Part shown: piece after piece, positions 11,073 through 19,601 of the stretch
Numbering within the stretch: position 1 is the stretch's first letter
How the letters are laid out: every line of letters begins with the position of its first letter
DNA from: Candidatus Tectimicrobiota bacterium
Lineage (GTDB): Bacteria; Tectomicrobia; Entotheonellia; Entotheonellales; Entotheonellaceae
Length of the DNA stretch: 64,000 nucleotides
Assembly (NCBI GenBank): GCA_026005175.1
Contig: BPKO01000001.1
Coordinates: 124,001 to 188,000 of the forward strand
Direction: 5' to 3'
Translations under genes and position numbers: made by a program
Notes under the pieces: model-generated
Databases searched by the model: none
What the model saw: the letters and a program-made list of their open reading frames with translations, nothing else
What the model was told of the DNA's origin: nothing

Positions 11073-11464
11073 AGCCGACTTCTGGCTTTTCTTTTGCCGA
11101 GGTCATGCTCAGCCTGGCCCTCCTCGGCGTCCTCGCCCTTCCCCTCACGGTGGGCCTCACTGGCACCCTCTCCGGGGTAAGCGTCCGCGAGACGCAGACA
11201 GCGCTGGCCAACGCCGCCCGCGGGAAAATGGAGGAGGTGCTGGCCATGGGCTTTGCCAACGTGCCGCTGAGTAGCCCGCCCGGCACCCCTGGTCCCCTGT
11301 CCGATACCGTCACCATTCGCGGCCGCGCCGTGGCCCGCCAGGTAATCGTCGATCTTGCCGACGGCGACCTGCCCCCGGACGGCCAGCCGGATGCCGACTT
11401 CAAGCAAATCACCGTTACCGTCGGCAACGTCACGCTGCACAGCGCCCTTGCCGCTGGCTGGTAG
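11069..11464 (+). CDS. Prepilin/pseudopilin, GspI-like
   Basis: SGFSFAEVMLSLALLGVLALPLTVGLTG. Confidence 0.8.
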   Translation: MKPTSGFSFAEVMLSLALLGVLALPLTVGLTGTLSGVSVRETQTALANAARGKMEEVLAMGFANVPLSSPPGTPGPLSDTVTIRGRAVARQVIVDLADGDLPPDGQPDADFKQITVTVGNVTLHSALAAGW

Positions 11465-11473
11465 GCAAATTCC

Positions 11474-12337
11474 GTGTGGCGCACGTGGCGTTCCAGAGCT
11501 GGCACGTCCTTTGCTTACTCGCGGTCGCAACAGGGTCTGAGCTTCGTCGAACTGCTGCTGGCCTTCAGCGTCCTGGCGGTGCTGGCGGTTAGCACCGCGG
11601 CGCTGCTGGCCGGCGCGCTGCAGGCCCAAGAGTTTAGCGCCCAGCAGGACGAGCTGCTGCAGGCGGCGCGCCTGGCCATGGAGCGCATGGTGAGCCACAT
11701 CCGGCGTGCCAACCGCATCCTGCTGCCGCTGGAGAACAACCCCACGCGGGCCATCCTGGCCCTGGGTGGCTTTGTCGACAACGATGGCGACGGCCTGTAC
11801 GACGAGGACCCCCCTGCCGACCTGACCGCCGACCGCGCCTCCGGCATCGCCGGGGTGGACGACGACGGCGACAGCCTGGTGGACGAGTCGGGCAAAAACG
11901 ACGATGACGAAGACGGCCAAAACAACGAGGACCCGGTTAACGGCCTCGACGACGACGGCGACGGGGCGGTGGACGAAGACAGCGGCGGTGACCTCAACGG
12001 CGACGGGGCTTCCGGCCTTGCCGGGGTGGACGACAACGGCAATGGGGTGGTGGACGAGGCGGACAAAGAGGACGACGACGAGGATGGCCGCAGCAACGAG
12101 GACCCGGTGGAGCCGCTCGTCTACTTTCTCAGCGGCACCATCCTGTGGGAGCAGTTTCCCCTCGATGCCACCACGTCGGCGACCACGGCGCTGGTGGAAC
12201 AGGTAGAAACGTTCCAGGTGCAGCGCCTCATCGGGGCCAACGGGGCAACGCTGCTCAACCTTCTCCTGCGCGTGCGCGATGGCAGAGGCCGTGTGGTGGA
12301 GCTGCAAACCCAGGTATTCCCGCGCAACCTGCGCTAG
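11474..12337 (+). CDS. GspJ/PilW-like prepilin with Asp-rich repeat insert
   Basis: QQGLSFVELLLAFSVLAVLAVSTAALLAG plus DNDGDGLYDEDPP..DDDGDSLVDESGKNDDDEDGQNNEDPVNGLDDDGDGAVDEDSGGDLNGDG..DDNGNGVVDE. Confidence 0.85.
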   Translation: MWRTWRSRAGTSFAYSRSQQGLSFVELLLAFSVLAVLAVSTAALLAGALQAQEFSAQQDELLQAARLAMERMVSHIRRANRILLPLENNPTRAILALGGFVDNDGDGLYDEDPPADLTADRASGIAGVDDDGDSLVDESGKNDDDEDGQNNEDPVNGLDDDGDGAVDEDSGGDLNGDGASGLAGVDDNGNGVVDEADKEDDDEDGRSNEDPVEPLVYFLSGTILWEQFPLDATTSATTALVEQVETFQVQRLIGANGATLLNLLLRVRDGRGRVVELQTQVFPRNLR

Positions 12338-13757
12338 GCCGGCCGATGGCGAGACAGCCGGCGTGGCCCTGATCACCACCCTGCTGCTGCTCACCCTGCT
12401 GGCCACCACGGTGACCACGGCACTGCTGCGCAGTGGCGTGCACACGCGCATCACCGGCAACCTGCAGCGCGGGCTGCAGGCCACTTACGTGGCCCAGGCC
12501 GGCATCCAGCACGCCCTTTTGCAGCTCGGGCGCCGCGTTACGTGGCGCGACGGCATTGCCGAAACGACCTTTGGCAGCGGCACGTACCAGGTCACGGTGA
12601 GCCAGCCCGCCCCCGGGGACGACCTTACCCTGCAGGCCACGGCCGTTGTGGCCGGCGCCTCGCGCACCGTGCGCGCCACCTTGCGCCAGGTGCTGCTCGT
12701 CCTGGCCGGCACGGGCGTGCAAGGGGATAGCGGCGACGGGGGTCCGGCAGTGGCGGCGCGGCTCAACAAGCCCAGCGGGGTTTATGTAGACGGGGCGGGC
12801 AACCTCTACATTGCCGACCGCGACAACCACCGGGTGCGGCGGGTAGAAGCGAGCACGGGGATAATCAGCACGGTGGCGGGGACGGGGCAGGCGGGCTACA
12901 GCGGCGACGGGGGTGCGGCGACGGCAGCGCGGCTCAACAAGCCCAGCGGGGTTTATGTGGACGGGGCGGGCAATCTCTACATTGCCGACCGCGACAACCA
13001 CCGGGTGCGGCGGGTAGAAGCGAGCACGGGGATAATCAGCACGGTGGCGGGGACGGGGCAGGCGGGCTACAGCGGCGACGGGGGTGCGGCAGTGGCAGCG
13101 CGGCTCAACAAGCCCAGCGGGGTTTATGTAGACGGGGCGGGCAACCTCTACATTGCCGACCGCGACAACCACCGGGTGCGGCGGGTAGAAGCGAGCACGG
13201 GGATAATCAGCACGGTGGCGGGCAGCGGGGTAGCGGGCTACAGCGGCGACGGAGGGCCGGCAGTGGCAGCGCGGCTCAACAAGCCCAGTGGGGTTTATGT
13301 GGACGGGGCGGGCAACCTCTACATTGCCGACCGCGACAACCACCGGGTGCGGCGGGTAGAAGCGAGCACGGGGATAATCAGCACGGTGGCGGGCAGCGGG
13401 GTAGCGGGCTACAGCGGCGACGGAGGGCCGGCAGTGGCGGCGCGGCTCAACAAGCCCAGTGGGGTTTATGTGGACGGGGCGGGCAACCTCTACATTGCCG
13501 ACCGCGATAACCACCGGGTGCGGCGGGTGAGCCCGGGGGCCGACGAGGTGGTGACGGGGGCGGCCGACGAGGTGATTGCCACCGTGGCCGGCATGGGGAT
13601 CGCGGCCAACGGCGGCAGTGGCGGCAGCGCCACGGCGACGCCGCTGCGCATGCCCAGCGGGGTTTATGTAGACGCGGCGGGCAATCTCTACCTTGCCGAC
13701 GAGGACAACCACCGCGTGCGCCGCACCCAGCTGCGCCTTGTGCGCTGGGAGGAGTGA
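12279..13757 (+). CDS. PilX/GspK-like N-terminus fused to NHL-repeat beta-propeller (start uncertain)
   Basis: GVALITTLLLLTLLATTVTTALLRSGVHTRITGNLQRGLQATYVAQAGIQHALLQL followed by repeats of LNKPSGVYVDGAGNLYIADRDNHRVRRVEASTGIISTVAGTG. Confidence 0.85.
   Translation: MAEAVWWSCKPRYSRATCARPADGETAGVALITTLLLLTLLATTVTTALLRSGVHTRITGNLQRGLQATYVAQAGIQHALLQLGRRVTWRDGIAETTFGSGTYQVTVSQPAPGDDLTLQATAVVAGASRTVRATLRQVLLVLAGTGVQGDSGDGGPAVAARLNKPSGVYVDGAGNLYIADRDNHRVRRVEASTGIISTVAGTGQAGYSGDGGAATAARLNKPSGVYVDGAGNLYIADRDNHRVRRVEASTGIISTVAGTGQAGYSGDGGAAVAARLNKPSGVYVDGAGNLYIADRDNHRVRRVEASTGIISTVAGSGVAGYSGDGGPAVAARLNKPSGVYVDGAGNLYIADRDNHRVRRVEASTGIISTVAGSGVAGYSGDGGPAVAARLNKPSGVYVDGAGNLYIADRDNHRVRRVSPGADEVVTGAADEVIATVAGMGIAANGGSGGSATATPLRMPSGVYVDAAGNLYLADEDNHRVRRTQLRLVRWEE
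12765..13619 (+). repeat. Five near-identical 171-bp tandem repeats (NHL-encoding), followed by a diverged partial unit
   Basis: 'aacaagcccag' recurs at 12765, 12936, 13107, 13278, 13449, exactly 171 nt apart (57 codons). Confidence 0.95.
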
Positions 13758-13760
13758 GGC

Positions 13761-14832
13761 GTGCGCTGGCGAGCGACGTATTCCCCCATCGGGCTCGACT
13801 TGGGCAGCGCCCAGGCCAAGCTGGTGCAGCTGCGCTGGCAGCGGCAAGAAAGCGCGTTGCACCACGCTGCCGTGCTCCCTCTGTCCTGGGAAGAGGCCGG
13901 AGAAGTGGCGCCAGAGCGCGTTGTGCCTGTGCTGCGCAGCGCGCTGGCCGCAGGCCGCTTCGTTGGCCGCCGCGTGGTGAGCGTGCTGCCTGCGTCGCAC
14001 GTCGAGGTGCGGGTGCTGCGCCTGGCCTTACCCGAAGACCCGCAAGCCATCCGCGAAGCGGTCTGCCGCGAAGCAGCGGCCTATTTGCCCTATCGCCTCG
14101 AAGAAGCGGTGCTGGACTACGTCCTCTATGACCAGGATGCCCAGGGCGAAGAAGGGCAGCGGCGCGTGCTGGTGGTGGCGGCGCTGCGCCAGCACGTGGA
14201 AGCGCACCTGGCGCTGCTGCAGGCGGCCGGGCTCGACTGCCTGGCCCTTGACGTGCAGCCGCTGGCCTTGCAGCGCCTGCTGGTGCAGCACCAGGGGCTG
14301 GCCACGGCCTCCCCGGTCTTGGTGGTCGAAATCGGCAGCCGCCTCAGCACGGCGTGTGTCCTGTGGCAAGCGGCGCTGCAGTACAGCCGCACGTTTCTCC
14401 TGGGGCGGGGTTTGCCTGACGCAGGCGGTGATGAAAGGGCTCGGGCTAGAGGCAGAGAAAGCCGAGCGCCTGGTGCGGCAGCACGGCGTCCGGCCGCCTG
14501 CCGGCGCGCCGGAGCGGGTTCCGGCCCTGGCCGAGGTTTTCTGGGAGCTGGTGCGGCCGCCGCTGGAAGCGTTTGCCCAAGAGCTCGACCGCCTGGTGGC
14601 CTTCTGGGGCGCCCACTTCCGCGGTGCGGTGATCGAGCGCGTGCTGCTGGGGGGCGGCGGGGCGGCGCTGGCGGGGCTTGAGGCGTATTTGCAGCAGCGC
14701 CTTGGCCTCCCCGTGGGCGTCGTTGACCCCTGTGCGGGGTTGACGCTGCACGAGACGCCCCCAGAAGAAAGCCGGCCGGCGCTGGCCGTGGCGACAGGGC
14801 TGGCCCTGCGCGGAGGAGCGACCCGTGCGTGA
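13761..14832 (+). CDS. PilM-like assembly protein, apparent +1 frameshift near 14405
   Basis: YSPIGLDLGSAQAKLVQLRW...EAAAYLPYRLEEAVLDYVLYD, continuing in ORF 14128..14832 (CLTQAVMKGLGLEAEKAERLV...VLLGGGGAALAGLEAYLQQRLGLPV). Confidence 0.8.
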
Positions 14833-15463
14833 CGTCAACCTTATTCCTGCCGATGTGCTCGCCCGGCGCCAGCAGCGGGCACGGCTGCGCCTCTGGGGTA
14901 TCGCGGTGGCCGTGGCCCTGCTCGCCCTTCTGGGCAGCGGCTTTCTCCTGCACTGGCAAATCGGCCATGCCGAGCAGCGCCTGGCCAGGTTGCAGCAACA
15001 GCGCCAGGCGCTGGCACAGCTTCTGGAAGACCTCAAAGCCTTGCGGGCCCGCCAGCAGCAGCTGCAGGTGCGAGAGCGCGTTCTCGAGCGCCTGCTGCAG
15101 CGCGTGTCTTTGCCGCGACTGTTTGCCGACCTGGCCGCCCTGACCGACGCGCAGCTGTGGCTGACGCGGGTCGAGCTGCGCACCGCCGCCAGTCCGGCAC
15201 CGGCGGTGGCGCCGCAGCGCGCGGCGACCTTTTTTACCCTGGGCCGGACGCCGGCCCAGGCGGCCGATACCGGTCCTGAGCGCAAAGAGACGCAGACTTC
15301 CCTGCTGGTGCAGGGTTACGCCACCTCCACGCAGCGCCTGGCCGATTTCCTGGCCGGTCTTGCCCGCCTGCCGTGGCTGGCCGGGCTTGAGTTGCAGGTG
15401 GTGCGCCAGGGGGTGTTTTTGACCCGCGAGGCGGTGGAATTTACCCTCGCCGTGCGGCTGTGA
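14825..15463 (+). CDS. PilN-like protein
   Basis: MRDVNLIPADVLARRQQRARLRLWGIAVAVALLALLGSGFLL; coiled coil. Confidence 0.8.
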   Translation: MRDVNLIPADVLARRQQRARLRLWGIAVAVALLALLGSGFLLHWQIGHAEQRLARLQQQRQALAQLLEDLKALRARQQQLQVRERVLERLLQRVSLPRLFADLAALTDAQLWLTRVELRTAASPAPAVAPQRAATFFTLGRTPAQAADTGPERKETQTSLLVQGYATSTQRLADFLAGLARLPWLAGLELQVVRQGVFLTREAVEFTLAVRL

Positions 15464-16011
15464 GGCAGACGGTGTCGCGCTCGACCCTTGACCGTTTAGG
15501 AGCCAGCCTGGTGGCGCTGCTCGTGCTGGGCGGTGTCCTGCTGGGCCTGCGGCCCCTGTGGCAGCGGCTGGGATGGCTGCAGGCGCAGGTGCGGGCTCTG
15601 CAACACGAACTCGCCATCGGCGAGCAGGTCAGCACCGACGTGGCGCAGCTGCAGGCGGACATCGAAGCCACCCAGCAGCGGCTGGTGGCCTTTGACCAGC
15701 AGCTGCCGCCTACCCTGGCCCTTGATGGCTTTCTGCGCCGGCTCGATGCGGTGGCGCGGCAGACCGGGCTGCAGGTCAGCCTCATCCAACCCGGGGTGGT
15801 GCAGCACGGCGAGCTGTACCGCGCTTTGCCGCTCACCATCACGGCGCGGGCGCCTTTCCCGGTCTTTTTCGATTTTCTCGTTGCCGTGCAAGCCATGCCA
15901 CGGCTGGCCACGGTGGATGCCCTGACGATTGTCAGCCGCCCTGAAGAGGGCGTCTGCGACGTGACCTTTACCCTGTCCATTTACGCGCTCGCAAGCGCGC
16001 ACGAGTCCTGA
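15460..16011 (+). CDS. PilO-like protein
   Basis: Single N-terminal TM, coiled coil, LDGFLRRLDAVARQTGLQVSLIQPG; position after PilN-like gene. Confidence 0.7.
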   Translation: MRQTVSRSTLDRLGASLVALLVLGGVLLGLRPLWQRLGWLQAQVRALQHELAIGEQVSTDVAQLQADIEATQQRLVAFDQQLPPTLALDGFLRRLDAVARQTGLQVSLIQPGVVQHGELYRALPLTITARAPFPVFFDFLVAVQAMPRLATVDALTIVSRPEEGVCDVTFTLSIYALASAHES

Positions 16012-16014
16012 GCC

Positions 16015-16491
16015 ATGCGCTTTATCCTGACCGTCTGTTTTACCGTGGTTGTCCTCCTCATCCTCACCACGCGGCTGCTCACCAGCTATCGGCCACCCTC
16101 CGGGCCGCCGCCCGCCAACGCCCCGGCCCTGCAACTACCGGAGGCGCTGCGCCAGGAGCTGGCTGCCGCTGCCAGGACGGGGCAACGCGCGCCCGTTCTC
16201 CCTGCCCTGCCCCCGGTGCTACCCCGCGATCCCTTTGCCTTTCAGCCTCCGGCGGCGCCACGCCGGACCCCGCTGCCGGCGGCGTCACCGCCGCCGGCAG
16301 CCGCCCCGCTGCGGCTGCAGGCCACGATTCTCGACCGTCACGGCGCCCTCGCGTTCATCAACGGAACCCTGGTGCGAGAAGGGGACACCCTGCTTGGCTA
16401 CACGGTGGTGCGCATTGCCGAGGGCATCGTCGAGCTGGCAGGCCACGGCACGAGGCTGACTTTGCGCTTGGAAGAGGGAGGAGAGCAATGA
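16015..16491 (+). CDS. PilP/GspC-like pilot or coupling protein
   Basis: N-terminal TM, Pro-rich linker, PRDPFAFQPP, LQATILDRHGALAFINGTLVREGDTLLGYTVVRIAEGIVEL. Confidence 0.7.
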   Translation: MRFILTVCFTVVVLLILTTRLLTSYRPPSGPPPANAPALQLPEALRQELAAAARTGQRAPVLPALPPVLPRDPFAFQPPAAPRRTPLPAASPPPAAAPLRLQATILDRHGALAFINGTLVREGDTLLGYTVVRIAEGIVELAGHGTRLTLRLEEGGEQ

Positions 16492-17817
16492 GTGGGCTTC
16501 CAGGACGCTTCTGGATCGCATGGCTGGCGGCGGGCTTGCTCGGGCTGAGCCTGAGCCACGGGGCGGCCCAGCCGCCACACGCCGCGCCAGCGGACCGCAT
16601 CACGCTCAACGTCAAGAATACGGAGATTACCGATGTGTTGCGGCTGCTGGCCCACCAGCGCCAGCTCAACATCGTTGCCAGCAAGGACGTCTCGGGTCCG
16701 GTGTCTTTGAACCTCTACGACGTGCCCTTTGAAACGGCCCTGCGCGCCGTGCTGCAAGTGAGCGGCTACACCTACACGCAGCACGATGGCGTGATTTTTG
16801 TTACCAAGGCACCGGAAAAGGCTGCGGGCACGCTGCGGCCGGTGCGGCTGCAGACTTTTCGCCTCAGCTATGCCAATATTGCCGAGGTGGCAGACATGGT
16901 GCAGCAGGTCCTGTCGCCGTGGGGAAAGCTGGTGGTAGGGCCGGGAGAGCAAGACGCTGCTGGTGGAGGACACGCCGGAAACGCTGGCCAAGGTCGCCGA
17001 GCTGGTGCGCGCCCTGGACGTCAAGCCGCGGCAAGTGCTCATCGAGGCCAAGATCTTGGAAGTCACCCTGGACCGCAGCAGCGCCCTGGGCATCAACTGG
17101 GAAGCTCTCTTTGGGCGCAACGCCTTTGGCGAGCCGCTGGGGGACGTATTTACCCAGGGCTTTGCCACCAGCCCCTTCAGCGGCGCCCCGGGCATCTTTT
17201 TCAGCGTCGTCGACAAGGACTTCCGCCTCCTGCTCAGCGCCTTGCAAGAGCGCGGCCGGCTCAACACGCTGGCCAATCCCAAGATTCTCACCGTTGACGG
17301 CAAGGAGGCGCAGATCCTCATCGGCGCCAAGCTAGGATTCCGCGTTACCACCACCACCCAGACCAGTACGCTTGAGAGCGTGGAGTTTCTCGACGTGGGC
17401 ACGGAACTGGTCATCACCCCGACGATTGGCGAGGACGGCTACATTCTCATGCACGTCCACCCCAAGGTGAGCGACGGCGTGGTGGAGGCCGGGTTGCCCA
17501 GCGAAACCACCACCGAGGCCACCACCAGCGTGCTGGTCAAAGACGGCGAGACCCTGGTCATTGGCGGCCTCATCCGGGAGCGCGAAGAAGACGTGCGCAG
17601 CCAGGTGCCCGGCCTCGGGAACCTTCCCCTGCTGGGAGCCCTCTTTCGCCAGCAGCGCACGCGAAAAGAAAAAACCGAAATCGTGGTGCTCATCACCCCG
17701 CGCTTGGTCCGCGAGGCCCCGGCCACTGCCGCCGCGCCGCCGGCACCATCTGCCTTGCCGCCGCTGGTCAGGCTCTGGGACGCGGAGTTCGTGCTCGCCT
17801 TGTCGCGCCGCCTTTGA
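16488..17817 (+). CDS. Secretin (GspD/PilQ family), apparent +1 frameshift near 16945
   Basis: ITLNVKNTEITDVLRLLAHQRQLNIVASKDVSGPVSLNL, then ORF 16963..17817 (KPRQVLIEAKILEVTLDRSSALGINWE...ETLVIGGLIREREEDVRSQVPGLGNLPLLGALFR). Confidence 0.9.
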
Positions 17818-17920
17818 GTGCACCGCCGGCGCCCGTGGCGTATAATAGGCCAGTGCCCAGGCGAGCCCGGCACGCGGGCCACGCCGATCGCTGTCGCTTT
17901 CCCGCTCTGGACAGGCCTCC

Positions 17921-19483
17921 ATGATGCACGCCCGCTGGCTGCCGCGCCTGGCCTGCTTTACCCTGCTCTTTCTGATCGCGGGCTGTGCCCTGTGGCAGGC
18001 CCCGCCGCCTGCGGTCAAGACGGCTTCCAGCCGGCAGGCGTTCACGGCGGCCTTTGCCGCCCTGCCCGCCTCGCTCGTTCCCCACGGCCCGCCCAGCTGG
18101 CACCAGGCGCAGCTCCTGCCGCTGCTCTTTAGCGGCCTCACCACCCTGGATGAGCACTGGCAGCCCCAGCCGGCGCTGGCCACCCACTGGGAGGTCACCG
18201 CCGACGGCCTCGTCTACACCCTGCACTTGCGCCAGGGGGTGCGCTTTCACCACGGCAAGCCGCTCGACGCCGCCGATGTGCGCCACTCCTTCCAGCAAGC
18301 CGCGGCCGGCCCTCTGGCCACGGCCATGCCCTTTGCCGTTATTGCCGGCATCGACACGCCAGACGCAGCAACCGTACGCTTTTTGCTCAAAGAGCCATAC
18401 GCGCCGTTTCTGGCGAAACTGACCGCCATTGACTGCCCCATCGTGCCCGGCGACGCCTCCTATCCGCTCTACGCCGTGCCGCCCGGTACCGGGCCCTTCC
18501 AGCTGGGGCGCTTTCGCCCCGGCGAGGCGCTGGTGCTGCACCGCTTTGCCGATTACTGGGAAGCCGGGCTGCCGCGCCTCGAGCGCCTCGAGCTGCTCGC
18601 GGTGGCGTCGGCGGCCGAGCGCTGGCGCCGCGTGCAGGCTGGAGAAGTCGACTTTGCCGTGCTCGACCCCCTTACGGCTCCCTCTTCCGCCAGTGCCGGG
18701 GTGGTGCTGGAAGCTTCGGCGCCTACCGGGGTCTTTGCCCTGGTGTTTAACACCCGGCGTCCGCCCTTTGCCGATCCCGAGGTGCGCCGCGCCGTGGCCT
18801 GGGCCATCGACAAGGCGGCGCTGGCGCAGCAGGTCCTGGGGGCCTATGGGGTGCCGGTGGCACAGCCCTTTGCCCCCGAGGACAACCCCTGGTTTGTCCC
18901 TCTCGAAGCGCGACAGCGCGACCTGGCCCGCGCCCGCGCCCTGCTGGCGCGGGCCGGCTACCCGCAGGGGCTGCGCGTCAGGCTGCCGGTGATTGCCGAA
19001 GCTGCCTTGTTCAGCAAGACCGCCCTCGTCTTGCAGCAGCAGCTGCGCCAGGCCGGCATCGAAGTCCACGTGGAGATCGTGCCCGAAGCCCGAGTGCAGG
19101 AGCACGTGCGCCAGGGCACCTGGGAACTCCTGCTGCGCGGCGAGGCCTCCCAAGTCGACCCCGACGACGTCTACTTTGCGGCCCTGCACTCTTCTCGCCT
19201 GGACAGCACCAACCTCTCGGGCTACTACCACCCCGAACTCGACGCCCTCCTGAGTGCCGGCCGTCGCACTCTAGAGCGGCGCGTCCGCCGCGACCTCTAC
19301 CAGCAGGTGGCGCTGCACGTGCAGCGCGAGGTCCCCGAACTCTACCTCTTCATGGCCCGCTGGCCGGTGGCCTGGCGCCGCGAGGTGCGCGGCTACGACG
19401 CGGCCTTGCTGCGCTGCTGCTTGCTCAAGAGCTTTACCGCCATTGCCCAGCAGGGCTTCAAGACGATGTGGCGGGAAGACTAA
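17921..19483 (+). CDS. Family-5 (peptide/nickel) solute-binding lipoprotein
   Basis: Lipobox LFLIAGCALW; LATHWEVTADGLVYTLHLRQGVRFHHGKPLDAADVRHSF. Confidence 0.88.
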   Translation: MMHARWLPRLACFTLLFLIAGCALWQAPPPAVKTASSRQAFTAAFAALPASLVPHGPPSWHQAQLLPLLFSGLTTLDEHWQPQPALATHWEVTADGLVYTLHLRQGVRFHHGKPLDAADVRHSFQQAAAGPLATAMPFAVIAGIDTPDAATVRFLLKEPYAPFLAKLTAIDCPIVPGDASYPLYAVPPGTGPFQLGRFRPGEALVLHRFADYWEAGLPRLERLELLAVASAAERWRRVQAGEVDFAVLDPLTAPSSASAGVVLEASAPTGVFALVFNTRRPPFADPEVRRAVAWAIDKAALAQQVLGAYGVPVAQPFAPEDNPWFVPLEARQRDLARARALLARAGYPQGLRVRLPVIAEAALFSKTALVLQQQLRQAGIEVHVEIVPEARVQEHVRQGTWELLLRGEASQVDPDDVYFAALHSSRLDSTNLSGYYHPELDALLSAGRRTLERRVRRDLYQQVALHVQREVPELYLFMARWPVAWRREVRGYDAALLRCCLLKSFTAIAQQGFKTMWRED

Positions 19484-19502
19484 CCCCTGCGGCGGAAAAG
19501 GC

Positions 19503-19530
19503 TCAAGCCCTCCCCTTCCTTGGCCGATAG
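19503..19530 (+). promoter_or_regulatory. Candidate sigma-28 (FliA)-type promoter
   Basis: TCAA-N16-GCCGATAG about 70 nt upstream of the likely GTG start of the histidine kinase. Confidence 0.45.
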
Positions 19531-19601
19531 GACATCGAGAACCACCTACTGGCAGTCTGGCCCAAGCGCGAACCGGGAGCGAGGTACAACAGGGAGCAGC
19601 T

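Noticed and set aside
12765-13619. Possible CRISPR array from regular repeat spacing
   Set aside because: 171-bp units are wholly coding NHL repeats with no short direct repeats plus unique spacers.
12255-14000. Long minus-strand ORF (581 aa) across the NHL repeats
   Set aside because: Antisense shadow of a high-GC repeat-coding gene; repetitive PHPVVVAVGNVEVARPV pattern mirrors the NHL repeats and has no domain signal.
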